This document shows positions 1 to 13,800 of a stretch of 64,000 bases of DNA, piece by piece. Numbering within the stretch: the first letter of the stretch is position 1; each line of letters begins with the position of its first letter. A program made the translations under genes and the position numbers. This DNA is from Paracentrotus lividus (taxonomy: Eukaryota > Echinodermata > Echinoidea > Camarodonta > Echinidae). The stretch is from positions 16,793,018 through 16,857,017 of the forward strand of contig CALNVZ010003430.1 in the NCBI GenBank assembly GCA_940671915.1, written 5' to 3'. Under the pieces are notes generated by a model, which saw only the letters and a list, made by a program, of their open reading frames with translations, was not told the DNA's origin and did no database searches.

Positions 1-1800
1 GAGGCTCATTAGAATATTGAAGAAATGCTGCCTTGGTTTAAGCAAAGCTTGAGTTCTTACAACTAAAATAATTTGGGATAAATCTGTAAGATTATGTCCT
101 TATACTGTTCCAATAACATATACATATGCCTACACAAGGTTATATTCATGTTTCGGTAATGATTTCAGAAGAAATGTTGAGAAAATGTCGAAACAGTCTG
201 TCAAATTGAGACTTGGGAGTAGACCACGATCTCGCCACAAGTCACGGCACAACTCACACACACAGATATACCCATGATGTACTCAATATGGCCGTGTTAA
301 TGGTTATTTTGCTCTTTTCTCAGCAAATACGCAATTTTCTGTAAATTCCTTCGGTGTGTAGTATTTATTTCCTATGCTTGAGATTATTGTATAAACAAGA
401 ATGTTTTGATTTTTTTCATCATGCCTACTACTCAAGATTATATTTAATGATATTCTATGCCTGTACCCCATACACATACAGTGGAAACTTATTATAACAA
501 GGTCCTTGGGACTATGGAAATTACCTTATAATATCAGGAATTTCTTTATATCTGGTTATAAGACAATAGCATACAAAGAGCTGGGATCACCAAAATTACC
601 TTTAGTAGTTCATTTCAGCCTGAGATAATTACAGCTGATTGCAATCGATTGAGCTCAGTTTTACACTATACGAATGAAGATGATGTCAATTAATTGCAGT
701 AAACTGTGTTGTTGATCTCGGGCCAAACTGTGACTAAATAAAAATCACACTAAACTCAAACATCAAAACATAAATTCTTAAAAGTAGACCAGGTTTAAAC
801 CACTCATTTATCATGGAAAATATGATAAATAGATAATCAATATTACCAAATGAAATTGTTTTAAAAGTATCCTTCTTTGTGGAGTTCGCCAAATAAAGGA
901 AATAGAGAGCTACCAAGAACGTTATGAATAAAGAAATTTATTTTCGATACAATATCCAGTTCAAATATTAATCAAGAATTGTACTTCATTCTCTTTAATA
1001 TTGTCATGTCAGAGGAATGTACCAGTTAGTATTTATGAAAAGGACCATTTGAAAATTTAAATGTTTTTGCATGAAATTTTGCATGGAGTTATTTCTTATT
1101 GGCAGGGATGCAAAACATGTTTTTCGCTTAGATTATTTTCTTGCAAATGATGGATTTCCTAAATTAAATGGTCAATTGTTCAAATGCAGACTGTTTAAAA
1201 AGCAAACAAACATGTGATAGAGAAGAGTTTTACATATATGTTGTGGCTGTAATATATGCATTCTTGTGACTTAATAAACGATGTACATTCGTCTTTGTTA
1301 TTTCTTTATTTATATCATATAAAAGATATGTTTATAATGTATAAATACTCTTTTTGTATCAAGTCCAGTCTTCACTTGTCATTTCATCTTGGGTCTTTAA
1401 AACAAATATATTTCCATGTTTGTGTGAGCAGAAAATGAAAAATTTTGTACAGGTTACAAATTTTATTGTCTTGAATAACACTCAGACACTTTTGAGAAGT
1501 GTTTTTTTTTAAATAGTTCATAATTTCTGATTATTGTAAAAAAGTGAAATTACTATTTTTTATTTAATATTTAAGAAAAGTTAAGAAACTTTATATGTGA
1601 TTTGTATGTGTATGTATGGTTGTAATGCATCTCTTTATATTTATACACCATGATTTGTTGAAATAGAATATTTGTAGAATGTTGATACATGTTTTCTCAA
1701 GTCCAACAAATTTTTTTGTCTTTTCAAAATACCACTTTTGGGTTGATAATAGTAAACTTATGCTTTCCCTCAAATAAAAGTTAGCCCTGGATAAAAAATA

Positions 1801-1959
1801 TTGCCCTGTAACATAAAGACTTACGATCAATTGCAAATCAATGGTAGCCAATCAGGATCCTTGTTGCATAGACTACTTGCATAACAGTTTTATGGTGAAC
1901 CAATCAGAATGGTTGGTTCAAATTTGCAATTTATCCTAACTCTTTATGTTACAGGGCAC
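1801..1959. repeat. Short foldback (MITE-like) element
   Basis: The sequence TTGCCCTGTAACATAAAG at the left end returns in reverse complement as CTTTATGTTACAGGGCA at the right end. The partial inverted match continues inward through the CCAATCA/TGATTGG words. No clear target duplication was found. The structure fits a small non-autonomous DNA element. Confidence 0.6.
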
Positions 1960-2267
1960 GTATATCATTTCAAATGTATGTTTTGCAGGAAAGAAAGATC
2001 ATTCAGTCTACTCCCATTATATCAGGCTCAGCTATGAGATTTCATCATAATTTTAGCGTAAATGCCTATTATGAATGCCAGCGCCATTAAAAAAGAATAA
2101 CAAGAACAAAACAACAACTCCTATTCCTAACTTCATTGTAATTTTAGTGTAAATGCTCATTTTGAATGCAAGCCCCATAAAAATTAAATAACAAGAACAC
2201 AACAACAACTCCTATTCCTAATTTTAAACATGTGCATATGAGTCTATGTGGCCTTGTGCTCATATAA

Positions 2268-3022
2268 CAAGATTTTGTTATAGCAAGGTATTTGGCTTGG
2301 TCATGATCATTGAGCATCTCATTATAATGGGGGTGGACTGTACAATAAGATTTTCTTATAGCAGTGTATTAGGCTTGGTCCTGAGTTCCTTGTTATAATG
2401 GGAGTGAACTGTACAGTCTTGTGTCAAAAAGAATGGTACAGTCGGGGAAAAAAATTTTTAGGTATGAAATCTTCTCAAATGATGTGTGAATGTGGTACCA
2501 ACTTAAAGACAAAAGATTCTTCTCGTTGATGCACTTTGTTTTGTATAATTTGCTTTTGTAAAACAAAAGTTATGCTACATTTTGTGCGGCGATGAGCTAA
2601 TCGAAATTACACACATCTATTGTCTCGGTGCGCTGAATTCATGGCTATTATGTGCGAAACCCATAGAGAAGCATGCGCAAAGTACATTTTTCTTGGTTAT
2701 AGAAAACTGGTCATGTCTCAAAATCTACAGCATGAAATGAGATGAAAAAATTGCAGAAGAAAGCCTGATTTTCCTACTTTACGGAAATATCAAACACTTT
2801 TAGAATGTGATTAATTTTTATACTTAAAAAAAATGTTTTCCAACTGTACCATTTTATTTGACACAGACTGTATAAAATTTTATTAGAGCAAGGTGTTAGG
2901 CCTGGTCCCGAGTACCTCATTATAATGGGATGGAATGTATAATGAGATTTTGTGAGAGCAGAATAATAAATTATTGGCTTGGAGTTGGTCCTTAGTACCT
3001 CATCATAATGGGTGGGGACTGT
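2268..3022. repeat. Tandem array of 70-80 bp units interrupted by a MITE
   Basis: Units resemble 'AGATTTTGTTATAGCAAGG...GGCTTGGTCCTGAGTACC...TCATTATAATGGG..GG.CTGTA'. Two units lie at about 2268-2411 and two more at about 2873-3022. The two halves are separated by the Tc1-like element at 2412-2872, so the array existed before that insertion. A related fragment sits near 490-560. Confidence 0.6.
2412..2872. mobile_element. Tc1/mariner-like MITE, copy 1
   Basis: The element starts with TA followed by CAGTCTTGTGTCAAA and ends with TTTGACACAGACTG followed by TA. It therefore has inverted ends and a TA target duplication, as expected for Tc1/mariner-type elements. Just inside the ends is a second paired word, ATGGTACAGT at the left and its complement ACTGTACCAT at the right. 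The same element recurs at 50166-50633, and as an inverted copy of that one at 53142-53607. No transposase frame is present. Confidence 0.75.
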
Positions 3023-3516
3023 AGCTGCTGAAATCCATAATGGCGTTCTCTATAAGTAAATGGATGAATTTTGGTTTGGCTCTTGACTGAAGATGTTTTT
3101 ACATTGTATTTATTTTGAAGAATAATTTGCAATCTGATGTCTGTAGTATCATACAGTGTCCTGCAAAAGTAAAGTGAAAAAAAAAGGAGTCTATGAAATA
3201 ACAATTATATCAAATTTTTTAAAGGCAATTCAAATTGTGATGTTTTCTGAAATATACTTTTGAAAGGATGTAATTTGTTCATATTCTCATATCAGATTTT
3301 CTGGGGTTTTTTTAAAGGGAAATCCAACCTTGAAACAAGTTATTTTGAAGGAATGCATAACTTTTGTTTAGAGAAATAATTAGTTGAAGATTGAAACCAA
3401 ATAAAATCAATGATATGAAAGAAAGGAAATTTAGATTGTTCTAATTGCCATGTGTTGAGACTAAGCCTTGTAAGCAGAATAAGTTGCTGTTTGTAGTGTA
3501 CCTAGAACAATGTACA

Positions 3517-3772
3517 ATGGCCCGTACTCACAAAGGTGTCCTAAAAATTAAGCCTAGCTTTTTTCTGTGGTTTAGCTATATATGAGTAGCAAAATGTGAC
3601 ACAGTCTGTCAATGTTGTTGTTCCTTAAACGTCTACCGGGTTCTGGAATAATACTTTAATGGTTTAATTAGAAAAAACAAATCAAATATGTACTGTTCCG
3701 GATTGTGTCACATTTTGCTACCATGGATTTAAGCTCGGCCTAGCTTTAAGACACCTTTGTGAATATGGGCCA
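3517..3772. repeat. Foldback (MITE-like) element
   Basis: The left end TGGCCCGTACTCACAAAGG pairs with the right end CCTTTGTGAATATGGGCCA. Inside, 'AGTAGCAAAATGTGACACA' pairs with 'TGTGTCACATTTTGCTACC'. The arms are about 80 bp around a short centre. There is no coding capacity. Confidence 0.65.
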
Positions 3773-4503
3773 GTATGTTCAACTTAAAACAAAAATAACA
3801 ATAATACAGATTGGCTAGAGAAATATTGTCGATTTGGCATTTACTACACAAGAAATATAAGAGCAATGATGCATGTTCTTTCTTGGCAGTTCATAATCTG
3901 CTTACTATTGAGCTGAGAGCTCTGCATTTAGCATTTTACTTTGAATTTGATTTACAATGTAGTTATATGACCTGTCTGCAACAGGTAGAAATGCAAAACA
4001 ATGTATGATTAAAATCAGAAACTTTTAAGGAATATCATTGCTTTTTTTTTCTGGGGACAATTACTGTAATAAAACTATTCTACAGCTTATATCTGTCATT
4101 GTATTTTTCTTTCTACATACAGTTTATAACATCTAAACTTTGGCTCAAAATTTCTTTGTTTTCCTCTCAAAGAGGGGGGGGGGGGAGTTGATGGGGCACG
4201 TGAACAATTTGCAAAAGATTAAATGTCCAAGTCCAATAGTCGTTTACGCAGCAAAACTCTTGGACTCCCAACATTTCATCCTTTGCAAATCGTTTGAGAA
4301 CCCTGTAAAAACCCCCCTTTATAATTTGCAGAGGGGATATCATCTTTGATCAGCTGATTATGGGTAAATTTGTTGGGTCAAAGTTTACATGCATGCACAG
4401 CAGTACCTGCTTATTTTATTATGCTTTGTTTTAAATTTTAAAGGTTCCATGTGCAAAAAGCTTGTCCATATAAGGGTGTCTACAATGTTCAGGTGTAGGA
4501 AAG

Positions 4504-4722
4504 TGCTCTTTTCTTAATTACTCTATCTAATGAATGATTTGTTTATTGTGATGATTAATAAAAAGAAACAAATATCAATCTGGTTCTGAGTTTCAGGCTG
4601 ATGTTTTAACATGATGCTCTTTTCTTAATTACTCTATCTAATGAATGATTTAGTTATGATGATTAAAAAAAAAAAAAAAAATTCAATCTGGGTCTGGGTT
4701 TCAGGCTGAAATTTTAACATGT
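4504..4722. repeat. Direct tandem duplication of about 110 bp
   Basis: The segment beginning TGCTCTTTTCTTAATTACTC and ending near 'TTTCAGGCTGATGTTTTAACATG' occurs twice in succession. The copies differ by small changes, and the second carries a longer A run. Confidence 0.7.
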
Positions 4723-4726
4723 TACG

Positions 4727-5110
4727 GGCGAGAGAGATGATAGGGTGAAAGAGAAAGAGTGAGCGAGAGGGAAGATAGAGAATGGTAGAATAAAAGAGAT
4801 GGAGGGAGAGAGAGGAGTAGTAGTAGTAGTACCAGTACTCGTAGTAGTAGATTGAAAGAGAGAACCAGTACTTATAGGAAGAGGGAGGACAGAGGAGAGT
4901 TGTATTTAAATACAGGATAAGAAGAGGATGCAAGAGAGACGATGGTTGAATTAGGATAGAAAGAGAGGGAGAGAGAGATTGGCAGATTGAGAGAGAGAGA
5001 TAGAGAGAACTGGAGGAAATAGGATGATGGGGAGGGGATATAGATAGAGAAGGAAACAAAGATGATAAACAAGAAATAAAGTGAGAGAAAGGTAGAAGAG
5101 ACAATTTGGA
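4727..5110. repeat. Purine-rich GA low-complexity tract
   Basis: Almost pure AG sequence with GAGAGA runs and a short AGT trinucleotide run near 4818. It produces long open frames on the minus strand rich in Ser, Leu and Tyr. These are composition artefacts, not genes. Confidence 0.8.
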
Positions 5111-7396
5111 GAGATAGGAAGAAGATGAAATACCAGGAGAAATGATTTTGTGACAGCCAATGTGAAGATGTGGAGAGAAAATAGTTTCAGAGAGTAATTT
5201 GTATGAAAGAAAAGCAGATTACAAATAATAATATATATATGTTACCCCTACAATGCTACAATGGGTGTATAAATTCATCCTTCAACTTTCAGTTGAAATT
5301 GTGACACTTTTAACACTTGATTAAATATGGATACGATAAACAAAAGAAAACACAGAAATCTCAAGATTTGTATTTGAAAGACTAAGTTTATTCTTAGTTA
5401 AACAAACAACGAAAATACTGATGAATCAAAAAGAATGATTGTTTCATTGCAAAGAAACATAATTAAATGTGCTATGACAAATATAAGACACTACACTTGG
5501 CAATTATTCCCTCATAATTTTATAATTAAAAAGAAATGCATACTATAGTATGTACAAACCTCATACCCAATTATAGGAAATAAAATCTCCATTTATATCT
5601 ATTTTTTGTTGGCACACACACCTTATAAACACATGATTTGGATATATTTTGATATTGAAAAGGAATGTTTGGAAACAATACTTCTAGTTTGACAGATTGA
5701 GTGCCGTTGAAAACTTGATAATGTAAATCATTAGCCATAAAGATCACACAATATGTTGATGCGATACGGGAAGTACTACAATAGCACACATCTGTAGCCT
5801 TATCTTATCAATTTTTAACAACAATCCAATATATTTGTATACATGTATATACATCTAGGATATACAAAATAAATATTTAGCAATATAGGAACTTATCAAG
5901 GTATCAGAATGTATATATACAAATTGTTAAAAAGTTGTAAAATGACATTATTATTATTATTATTAAACTCATGAACATATTGTCTAAATAAGCAAATTTG
6001 TTTCAAACTTTCTCATTACTTGCAAAATATATAATATAATTTAATATTTTCTGATAAGTATCTCACAATATTCAGCTATAACTCTTAGAGCATTCAGACA
6101 ACTAGATTCAATAAATTTGAAATTTTGGATAATTCTTTAGGTTCAGCTATTTCTATGTTTACATGTACCTATAACATATTGGTAAAATTGAACATACCAC
6201 ATATAGTACTGACTATTTATGTTTTTATCACTATATTAATCTAAAAAAATAATGGGATACATTGATTCATATGGGAGAATTATTTTTTTTAAACATTCAG
6301 TTAACTGTTAAGATAAATTTACTCATATAAACTTGTATATCAAAAAAAATAATATAACTAAAAATGGAAATGTAAACTGTGTCATGCTTGTGCCTACATA
6401 GAAATGGACATTGAACACCTGATATGATATGGTAATAGATATTTTCAGCCTAAAAAAAGCAAGAATACAGAACTTGTTCGGTTATTCGCTCCCTGAGGAA
6501 TATGATAATAGGATTGTCTAGTTTTGTATCATCATATTTTACAGCATGACAGGAAACAAATAATATAGTTACACTTACAAAGGTATACTACATTTTTAAG
6601 ACAGAACCACGAAGTATTTAAGTGGTAAAAATCTTGCTTTTACTTTCATATACATTGTTATGGCAGTATCAGCTTATTACTTCCTGATTTATAAACAAAA
6701 CAAAAAATAATCTTCATTTAAGGCAGAAAATATTTTAAATGTTGCTGAAATCCACTAGGAAGCTATCATATTCAGGCACCATAACATACTGATATTCAGT
6801 AGGAATTGAAGGCAGATAAAATACACAGGTAACAAAATATTATTTACAGATTTCTATCAGCAAAAATCTAAAATTCAATTAAAATCTTTCTAGGTTAGAA
6901 ATCTGTTATTTTAAATAAGTTTGATACTAATGATTTTCCCAACAATTTATACACATGTATCTTCTTATTTGTGACCCATAAGAATGCTAAATCGAAGTAA
7001 AATTGTATAAGAAAATAAACGTCTGGTTCCCAGTGGAGAATATATATTTTCTGTCCAATAATTTTCACCTCATCATAACAACTACATTGTCCAGTACACT
7101 GCCCTACTCTGAGAAAAGTGACATTTCATGTAAAAGAGCAATATGACCCCATCATTTACACCGATAGCTATGTAATCCCATAAAGTGCTACCATAACTCT
7201 CTGTGAGATATGTAAACAATTATATACAAAATTTGGACAGTAAAAAGATGGCACTAAAGGAAATATAAAAACATCAAAAATTAAACTGGATTGATATGTT
7301 ACTTGCTACCTTTTTTCAAAGTAGGACAATGTAGTGATGGGTAGACATACATGTATTACTAAACTGCTAAGTTTGAAATCTACTGTAATTCATATG

Positions 7397-7806
7397 GTGA
7401 GCTGGTTTATACCCACTTGGTCTAACATCAGTTGGTCTAATTATCCTTTTTCATATTACCATATGGGCTAAACCCATTTGAATAACTAACAATTTAGTCT
7501 AATTCTCACTTGGTCTAATTCAAATTTGTGTACTAGCGAATTGGTCTAATTGTATTTTTGTCCAAATGAACATTTGGTCTATTACCAGTTTGCTACTGGA
7601 ATTGACCAAGTGGTGATAGACCAAGTGGACATTAGAAAAACTGGACATTAGACAAAATGGGAATTAGACGAAATGGTAAATAGGCGAAGTGGTACTTAGA
7701 CAAAAAACGTAATTAAACTAAGTGGTTGTAGACAAAATGGAATTAGACCAAATGGACATTAGTCAAAATGGGTTTAGACCAAATGGCAATTTACCGTTGA
7801 GCTCAC
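7397..7806. repeat. GGTCTAAT/ATTAGACC interspersed repeat, copy 1
   Basis: The left half is built from words such as TTGGTCTAATT and the right half from the complementary ATTAGACCAAA, giving a degenerate foldback. The ends GTGAGCT and AGCTCAC are complementary. The same family occurs near 15444, 29444, 31898 and 36806. This copy ends a few bases from the stop codon of the minus-strand gene at 7815. Confidence 0.65.
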
Positions 7807-7814
7807 TTTAAGGG

Positions 7815-10800
7815 TTAGAATGCTGCTTGCTCCTGGCTGTCCTCATATTCTGCTCGGATACTATCCAGGAAACTTTTTCCAGATGTTGACATCTTGTTCT
7901 GTTGTTCATGGAAAGATTTCTGCTTCTCCTGTACAAAGGTAATAGAAACAATGGAGATTAATCAATAATAATAATGTATATACAGCTCAGGTAAACTTAT
8001 TACACCAAGCTCTTTCATCAAAGGGTTTCAGTGGGTGTGTTTCTTGCTTTGTGTGGTAAGAAAACATAATAAACACACAGTAACTCTATATCTTTACAAT
8101 CTTAAGCAATCATGTCAATGACATCTGAGTAAAGGTCTTTCATTACAAATGTAAATGATGCTCTTGTCTCAGAAGAGAAGGAGAGCTTGGCCGAACTGTA
8201 TTTATAATGCAAAATATCCACTTTGAAGAATGCTCAAGGCACTTCACAATTATGAATTAGAAAACAATAAAATCGACAATATGAGACTATACAACTAGAA
8301 GATAACAAAAAAAAAAAAGAGTACATTGTAGCATTAATGTTGAATGAACTAATCATACATGAGATAGGTTTTCAAGTTTGTTTAAAAAGTTTCTACAGAG
8401 GGTGAGAATATAACTGATGGTGGAAGGAGTTCCAAAATGGGTTGCAGGAGGAGTGCATGATCTGCCATCCCAACACTCCTTTGTTCTGGGTTGTTTAAGT
8501 TTGGTGGGATTGGACAAACAAAGATATGTACGTGCAGTTAAAGAGGGTTGAATAAGAGATAATATACAAAGGGCCAAGGTTGTGAAGTAAAAAGTAGATA
8601 ATATCTTGTATTGGATGAATCAACTCACCATAAGAACTTTCTTTTGAACCTGCTTTGGAGTGACTGGTCTATCTGTATCTGAGGCCTGTTGAATTAAATT
8701 AAAGAATCAAAAAATAAATGTAAGACTTGAGGTAACATTACTGTTTTTAAATACAATCATCTATATCATTCAAAATATCATATAAAATGACAATAAAAAG
8801 TTATCATGATAACATTTACCACCATCATAATTATGCAATATACCACCAATATGCAACATCTTCATCAGCAGCGGATCCAACATCGTCTCTGACAAACAAT
8901 TTTAAATGACATTATTAGACATGGAATATATTTCTGGTCTTTTTAGGGACAATTCAAACAGTAGTCATACCCTTATTGCAAAAGGAATTTCTTTTTATTT
9001 CAACCCAAATTCTTCTAATTTCCAAATATTTGTAGATCAATTATTATTAGAAATTTATAACACTAAAGAAATATTACCTCTGCAGGTTGCCTATCTGCAT
9101 TCACTTCTTGACTTGGAGATCTGGTTGGTGACCTGAAAATGATACAAACACACAAAATTAAAGAATGTCAAAAATACATTTCACATTGATCGAGATTATG
9201 GGGAATACAATCAAACCTCTAGAAGAATTACGGGGCCTCCCATTTGGCTCTTAATATTTGGAGCCATTCGTAAAGTTGTTTGATCATGGCAGGTTGTGAA
9301 ATTGATGATTAGGAGCCCATAGAAATGACTATGTGTCCAATATTAAATGCAGTTAATGTATCTTTTATATAGCCAACATGAAACAGATATTTTTTTTTAA
9401 ATCAAATTTTGCCTGATGATATAAAAAGTGACTACAAAAATGATTATTAACTGGGTAAGTGGGCATGGTTAAGATCATGACTGCTCTTTCAACCAATCCT
9501 AAGAAAGGATTAATAAAGATTCTTGAAATGCGGTGTATATTTATAAAATTCTACTCACTGGCTTCTGAGTTGAGAAAGTGAGCTGTCCTCCTTCTTGAGT
9601 TCCTTCCTACATGACTTGAGAAACTTCTCTACATCGGCATGTTGGTAATCCTCAGCAAGATCCAGGGCTGATCTACCCATGATGTCTTCGCAATCCTCAC
9701 AGGCTTTGTTTGCTACCAACCATCTGCATGAATCGATGTGACCACTGCAAGAAAAAACATTGCACATAATAATTATCAAAAACTTTTACTTCTGTTACTG
9801 AGGACAGAGCGCTACCTGGAGTCGAGTTGTTGAAAAAAGAACATGGTCACTACACTGATAACTGAAGTATGAAAATCTACTTTATTCAGTCAATTATCTC
9901 TTTTATAATCTGATTGAGATCAGAGAGAATGGGCATGAGGAAGAGACAAACAACTTTATTCTTATATACCAAAGAACACAAAGAAAAGAATTCTAGTCAT
10001 AGAAATTTCAAGAAAGAAGGGTCATTATAACTCACATAACAATGATGCTAAATATATAGCTGTTAACCTAGGAAATCACACTTTTCTATTAAAGACTTCA
10101 GAAAGAGAATTGTTATGTGCAAAATCTCAACTTTGTGTTAAGGTGTACCATATACTCAATATGAGCGAATGATTCAAAATAGGCGACAACATCGTCCAAA
10201 TTGCCCATTTCTTTAGGGGGTTCATAGTGGATATGGATTTTATGGACTAATATCTTTCCAAAGGAAATAAACTTGTGCCACAGCATGGACTTGATCCTAG
10301 ACCTTTTTCATTCAACCTCCAGAAAATTATCCAGAGTTTTAAATTGTTCTCAAAAATCTGATGAGAACCAATATTAATCTCATACCTCATAGCAGCCAGG
10401 TGGAGGGGTGTTTGTTGGTCCACCGTCTTACAGTTAACATCTACCCCCATGGCGGTCAGTACCATCATGATGTTCACATGCCCATTCATAGCAGCCTGGT
10501 GCATTCCATTATAGCCAGTAGGGGTGAGCATGTTGACATTAACATCATTAACAATTAGCCACTTGACAATGTTCACATTGCCGGAGCCAGCCGCGCAATG
10601 AAGTGGAGTCCAACCTCTTTCATCAGGAGTACTGAAAGAGACCATAAAGAAATCAAGGTTAATGAGTACACTTACAAATTCACCCTCGATCAATACAGGA
10701 CTACAGAAGACTCTTACACTTTCATTAGCTTTATTATATACTCTCTTTATTAATATTTAAAAATAGATACAACAGTATATTTTCAGCCAAAAATTGTCCA

Positions 10801-13800
10801 ATAGGAGTTCAGCATGGGTTCAGCATGCCTTAATCAAAGGCTATTGTTATTTAATCCCCAGTTCCAACTACCGGTAGGTCCATTTGTGAACTACTTAAAA
10901 GGGGCTATTGTTATCCTGGAAGAGGATGAGCCAGCATGTTTGATGCACCCCATCCTATAGCACTCTATAGTACATGTATGCAGAACAATGGTCTTTATTC
11001 AAGCTTACACACTGGCATGGGTTTGGAATGAAGCCATGATGTATCCATGTCAGGAGATCTAATATTTTGTTCGAGGTAAAGCTGTACACCAATTGAATAT
11101 ATCCTGGCCCTTTAAGTTGTTGTTTTGATGAACCAATTTATCATAATACATTTGATATTGAAGCAGATTGTCAATCATTCGACTATCAAGGGACTTTTGT
11201 TCTGTAAAGTTTTCACCAAACAAAATATAAATATATTATCAAATTAAGTCAAAATGACTTCACAACTAATACAAAATGTTGACTTACTCCTTCAATTCTG
11301 GTTTGAGATTGATGAGAGCTTTGATTCTATCCAGATCTCCTTTCTTGCAGCAATCATGGATTGAGGGACCGGACATTAACCGTTCCTCTTCTTGCCTCTT
11401 TCTTTCTTCTTCCTCTTCTTCTTTCTCTTTCCTCTTTCTGTCTGCTTCTTCTTTTGCTTTGAGGCCAGCCTGAAAAAAAGTTCAAAGAAAAGGATATTAG
11501 CATTTATTGTTTCAACTTGTGATTCTGAACTAAGTGGGTAAATTTGGAAGAGCCTAATTTCACTATTTTTATGATGTTTCATTACAATGAATATTCATAT
11601 ATTGAGATGAATATGAAATGATATGAAAATCACAAATTCACAAAAATAAACCACCGCAAAAATGTTTGAATATCGGCGTTGAATATCCTATGCATCTCTG
11701 ATTAAGATTATGCTAGGAAATAAGAGTCTTGGACATTTCTATTTGGCTTTGTAGCTTGATAATATTGTGTTGAGAGCCACACATGTTTGGATTCAAAGGT
11801 ATATGATACTGCATAAGCCAATATTTTCGCGTACTTTTCATGAATTTGGACTACTTTGGGAAATTGACAAGCGGATTAATTTATATAAATAGCGTTATGT
11901 TGAAGTGAAAATTTTCATGAAGATGGACTTGTGAATTTCGCGAAAATAAAGCCATTATGAAAAAAAACAAAACTTTAATACAGTACCCCTCTCATAAGAA
12001 AATAATCTTGTGCTTTTATTCTCACCAGATATCCAGTCATGTAGACATTGGTTCCTTTCTTCTCATCACTAGATGATGGTGGATGAGGCGAGGGATGCCT
12101 GGAGTTGATGGGCGTCGACTGCTTGGGCCTTGATATAGATGCATCCCTTACTTCCGTTGGTAATGGCTCTGAGTGCTGGGGTTCCTCCATCTTCCCACCA
12201 CCCCGGTAGTAGCCCCGCCCTGTTCCCCTCCTTTCATTGTCACTATCCCCATCACCCTTCCCGCTCCGCCTCCTACTACTCCGATCCCCGCCTTCCGTCT
12301 CACTCCCGCTTCCACTACTGCTTCCACTGTCACTACTACTACCACTCCCGCTGCTGTCCGTATGATCTGTGGTGTGGTCTCCGCGAGTGGTGTCGCTCAC
12401 GTCAGAGTCGCTGTCTGTTTCGGTGGCGGTAGTCGTAGATGCTGCACGTCTCCTACGATGCTTTCTCCTGCGTCCTGATCTCCTCGAGGAACCCCCGTCG
12501 CTAACAAAATGACTGTCTGTTTCTGTGATCTGGCTCAGGTGAGGATCGGTATCTGTATACGCACTGCTGTCAGCACTACGCTCAACAAACTCTGTGTCCT
12601 CACTGTCTGATCCACTGGATGATACATCTATTTGACAGAACAGACAAAAAAATAACCGATATTTGAGAGGTCAGAAGTCTGTATTTCCTAGAAATGTTAA
12701 GGAATCTCAGGGGCATTTCCCAAAGAATTACGCATGTCTTAAAGTCACATTTAAATTCCAAGCGCATCCTCTATTCAACTTGCATTCTGAATGACAGACT
12801 TCTCGACCAGAGAAGTACAACCGTTTTATTCACATGATTGTAACGAGGAAAGGCGCTATTACACATCAATGTCATCAATGGTAATTCGCAATTTGAAATG
12901 GCATCCTTAGGTGGAAGACTCTTAAAAGTTTTAGACTATGAGTCCAAATTAAAACATTTTCTCACGTTTATAATTGCATATGGACAGCGGCCTTTCAGGA
13001 TATTTTACGGTCTCTGATAGGCCAGAAAATCAGGGTTTCAGGTTCAAGCAATGATCAATGTCATTATGCATGTTTTTGAATTTCTTACCCATGATAATGT
13101 TAGTGACAGGTAGCGTTCTGACTGTTCGCCCATCTTCGTCTTGAGCTGAGAGCCAACGCTCAATCACGAACTCATAGCTGATATCATCACCATACTCCCT
13201 GATCATTAGCTTATCCAAATACCAACCACATCCTGGAGAAAAAAAATACACACAAATAAAATCTAAAATTATATACAAAGAAACAAAACAAACTAATTCA
13301 ACTGTACAAAAAAAGCAACAACATACAACTAAAATCTACAATTATATACAAAGTGGCAAAGCAAAAAAATGAAATTAGGATCTTTGTATACTGCATGAAC
13401 TGAAATTTTGAGAAGGGTCTTATTTTTCATGAACTTTGCATGTTAGTCCTACAATATATTTCCACTTCAATTAGGTCTATTGCAAAAAAATATCTGTACA
13501 CAAACATTTTTGGCTTATATCCAGTATTTGTCATTAAATCTGAATTCAGTTAAGAAAATGAAAAATCAAATATATTGTGTAATTTTAGGAAACAACTTCA
13601 TTGCTCTATTTACGAAGCATACCTAAAGACTATCATCTGACCGAACCAATATTGTTGATGAAACTTACCCAATTCTTTCCGGTCATGGCCAATGGTTATG
13701 CATTCCAGCTTGCCTACATAGAAGGATTCCACCTTGAAAACATCAATCTGAAGGCAAAAAAACAAAACAAAACCAAAACAAAAGAAAATTACAAACTTGT

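Larger units (their letters stand above)
1..7814. other. Gene-free AT-rich region downstream of the PLAT/ankyrin gene
   Basis: I see no supported coding exon here. The open frames are short, lack domain signatures and lie in AT-rich or purine-rich sequence. Roughly 5200-7400 is very AT-rich and mostly free of recognisable repeats. It lies directly 3' of the minus-strand PLAT/ankyrin gene, so part of it may be that gene's 3' UTR. I could not fix a polyadenylation site. The repeats that I can define are listed separately. Confidence 0.6.

Noticed and set aside
4634-5160. 156-codon Ser/Leu/Tyr-rich frame on the minus strand
   Set aside because: It comes from the GA-rich low-complexity tract, with no initiation context, domain or splice support.
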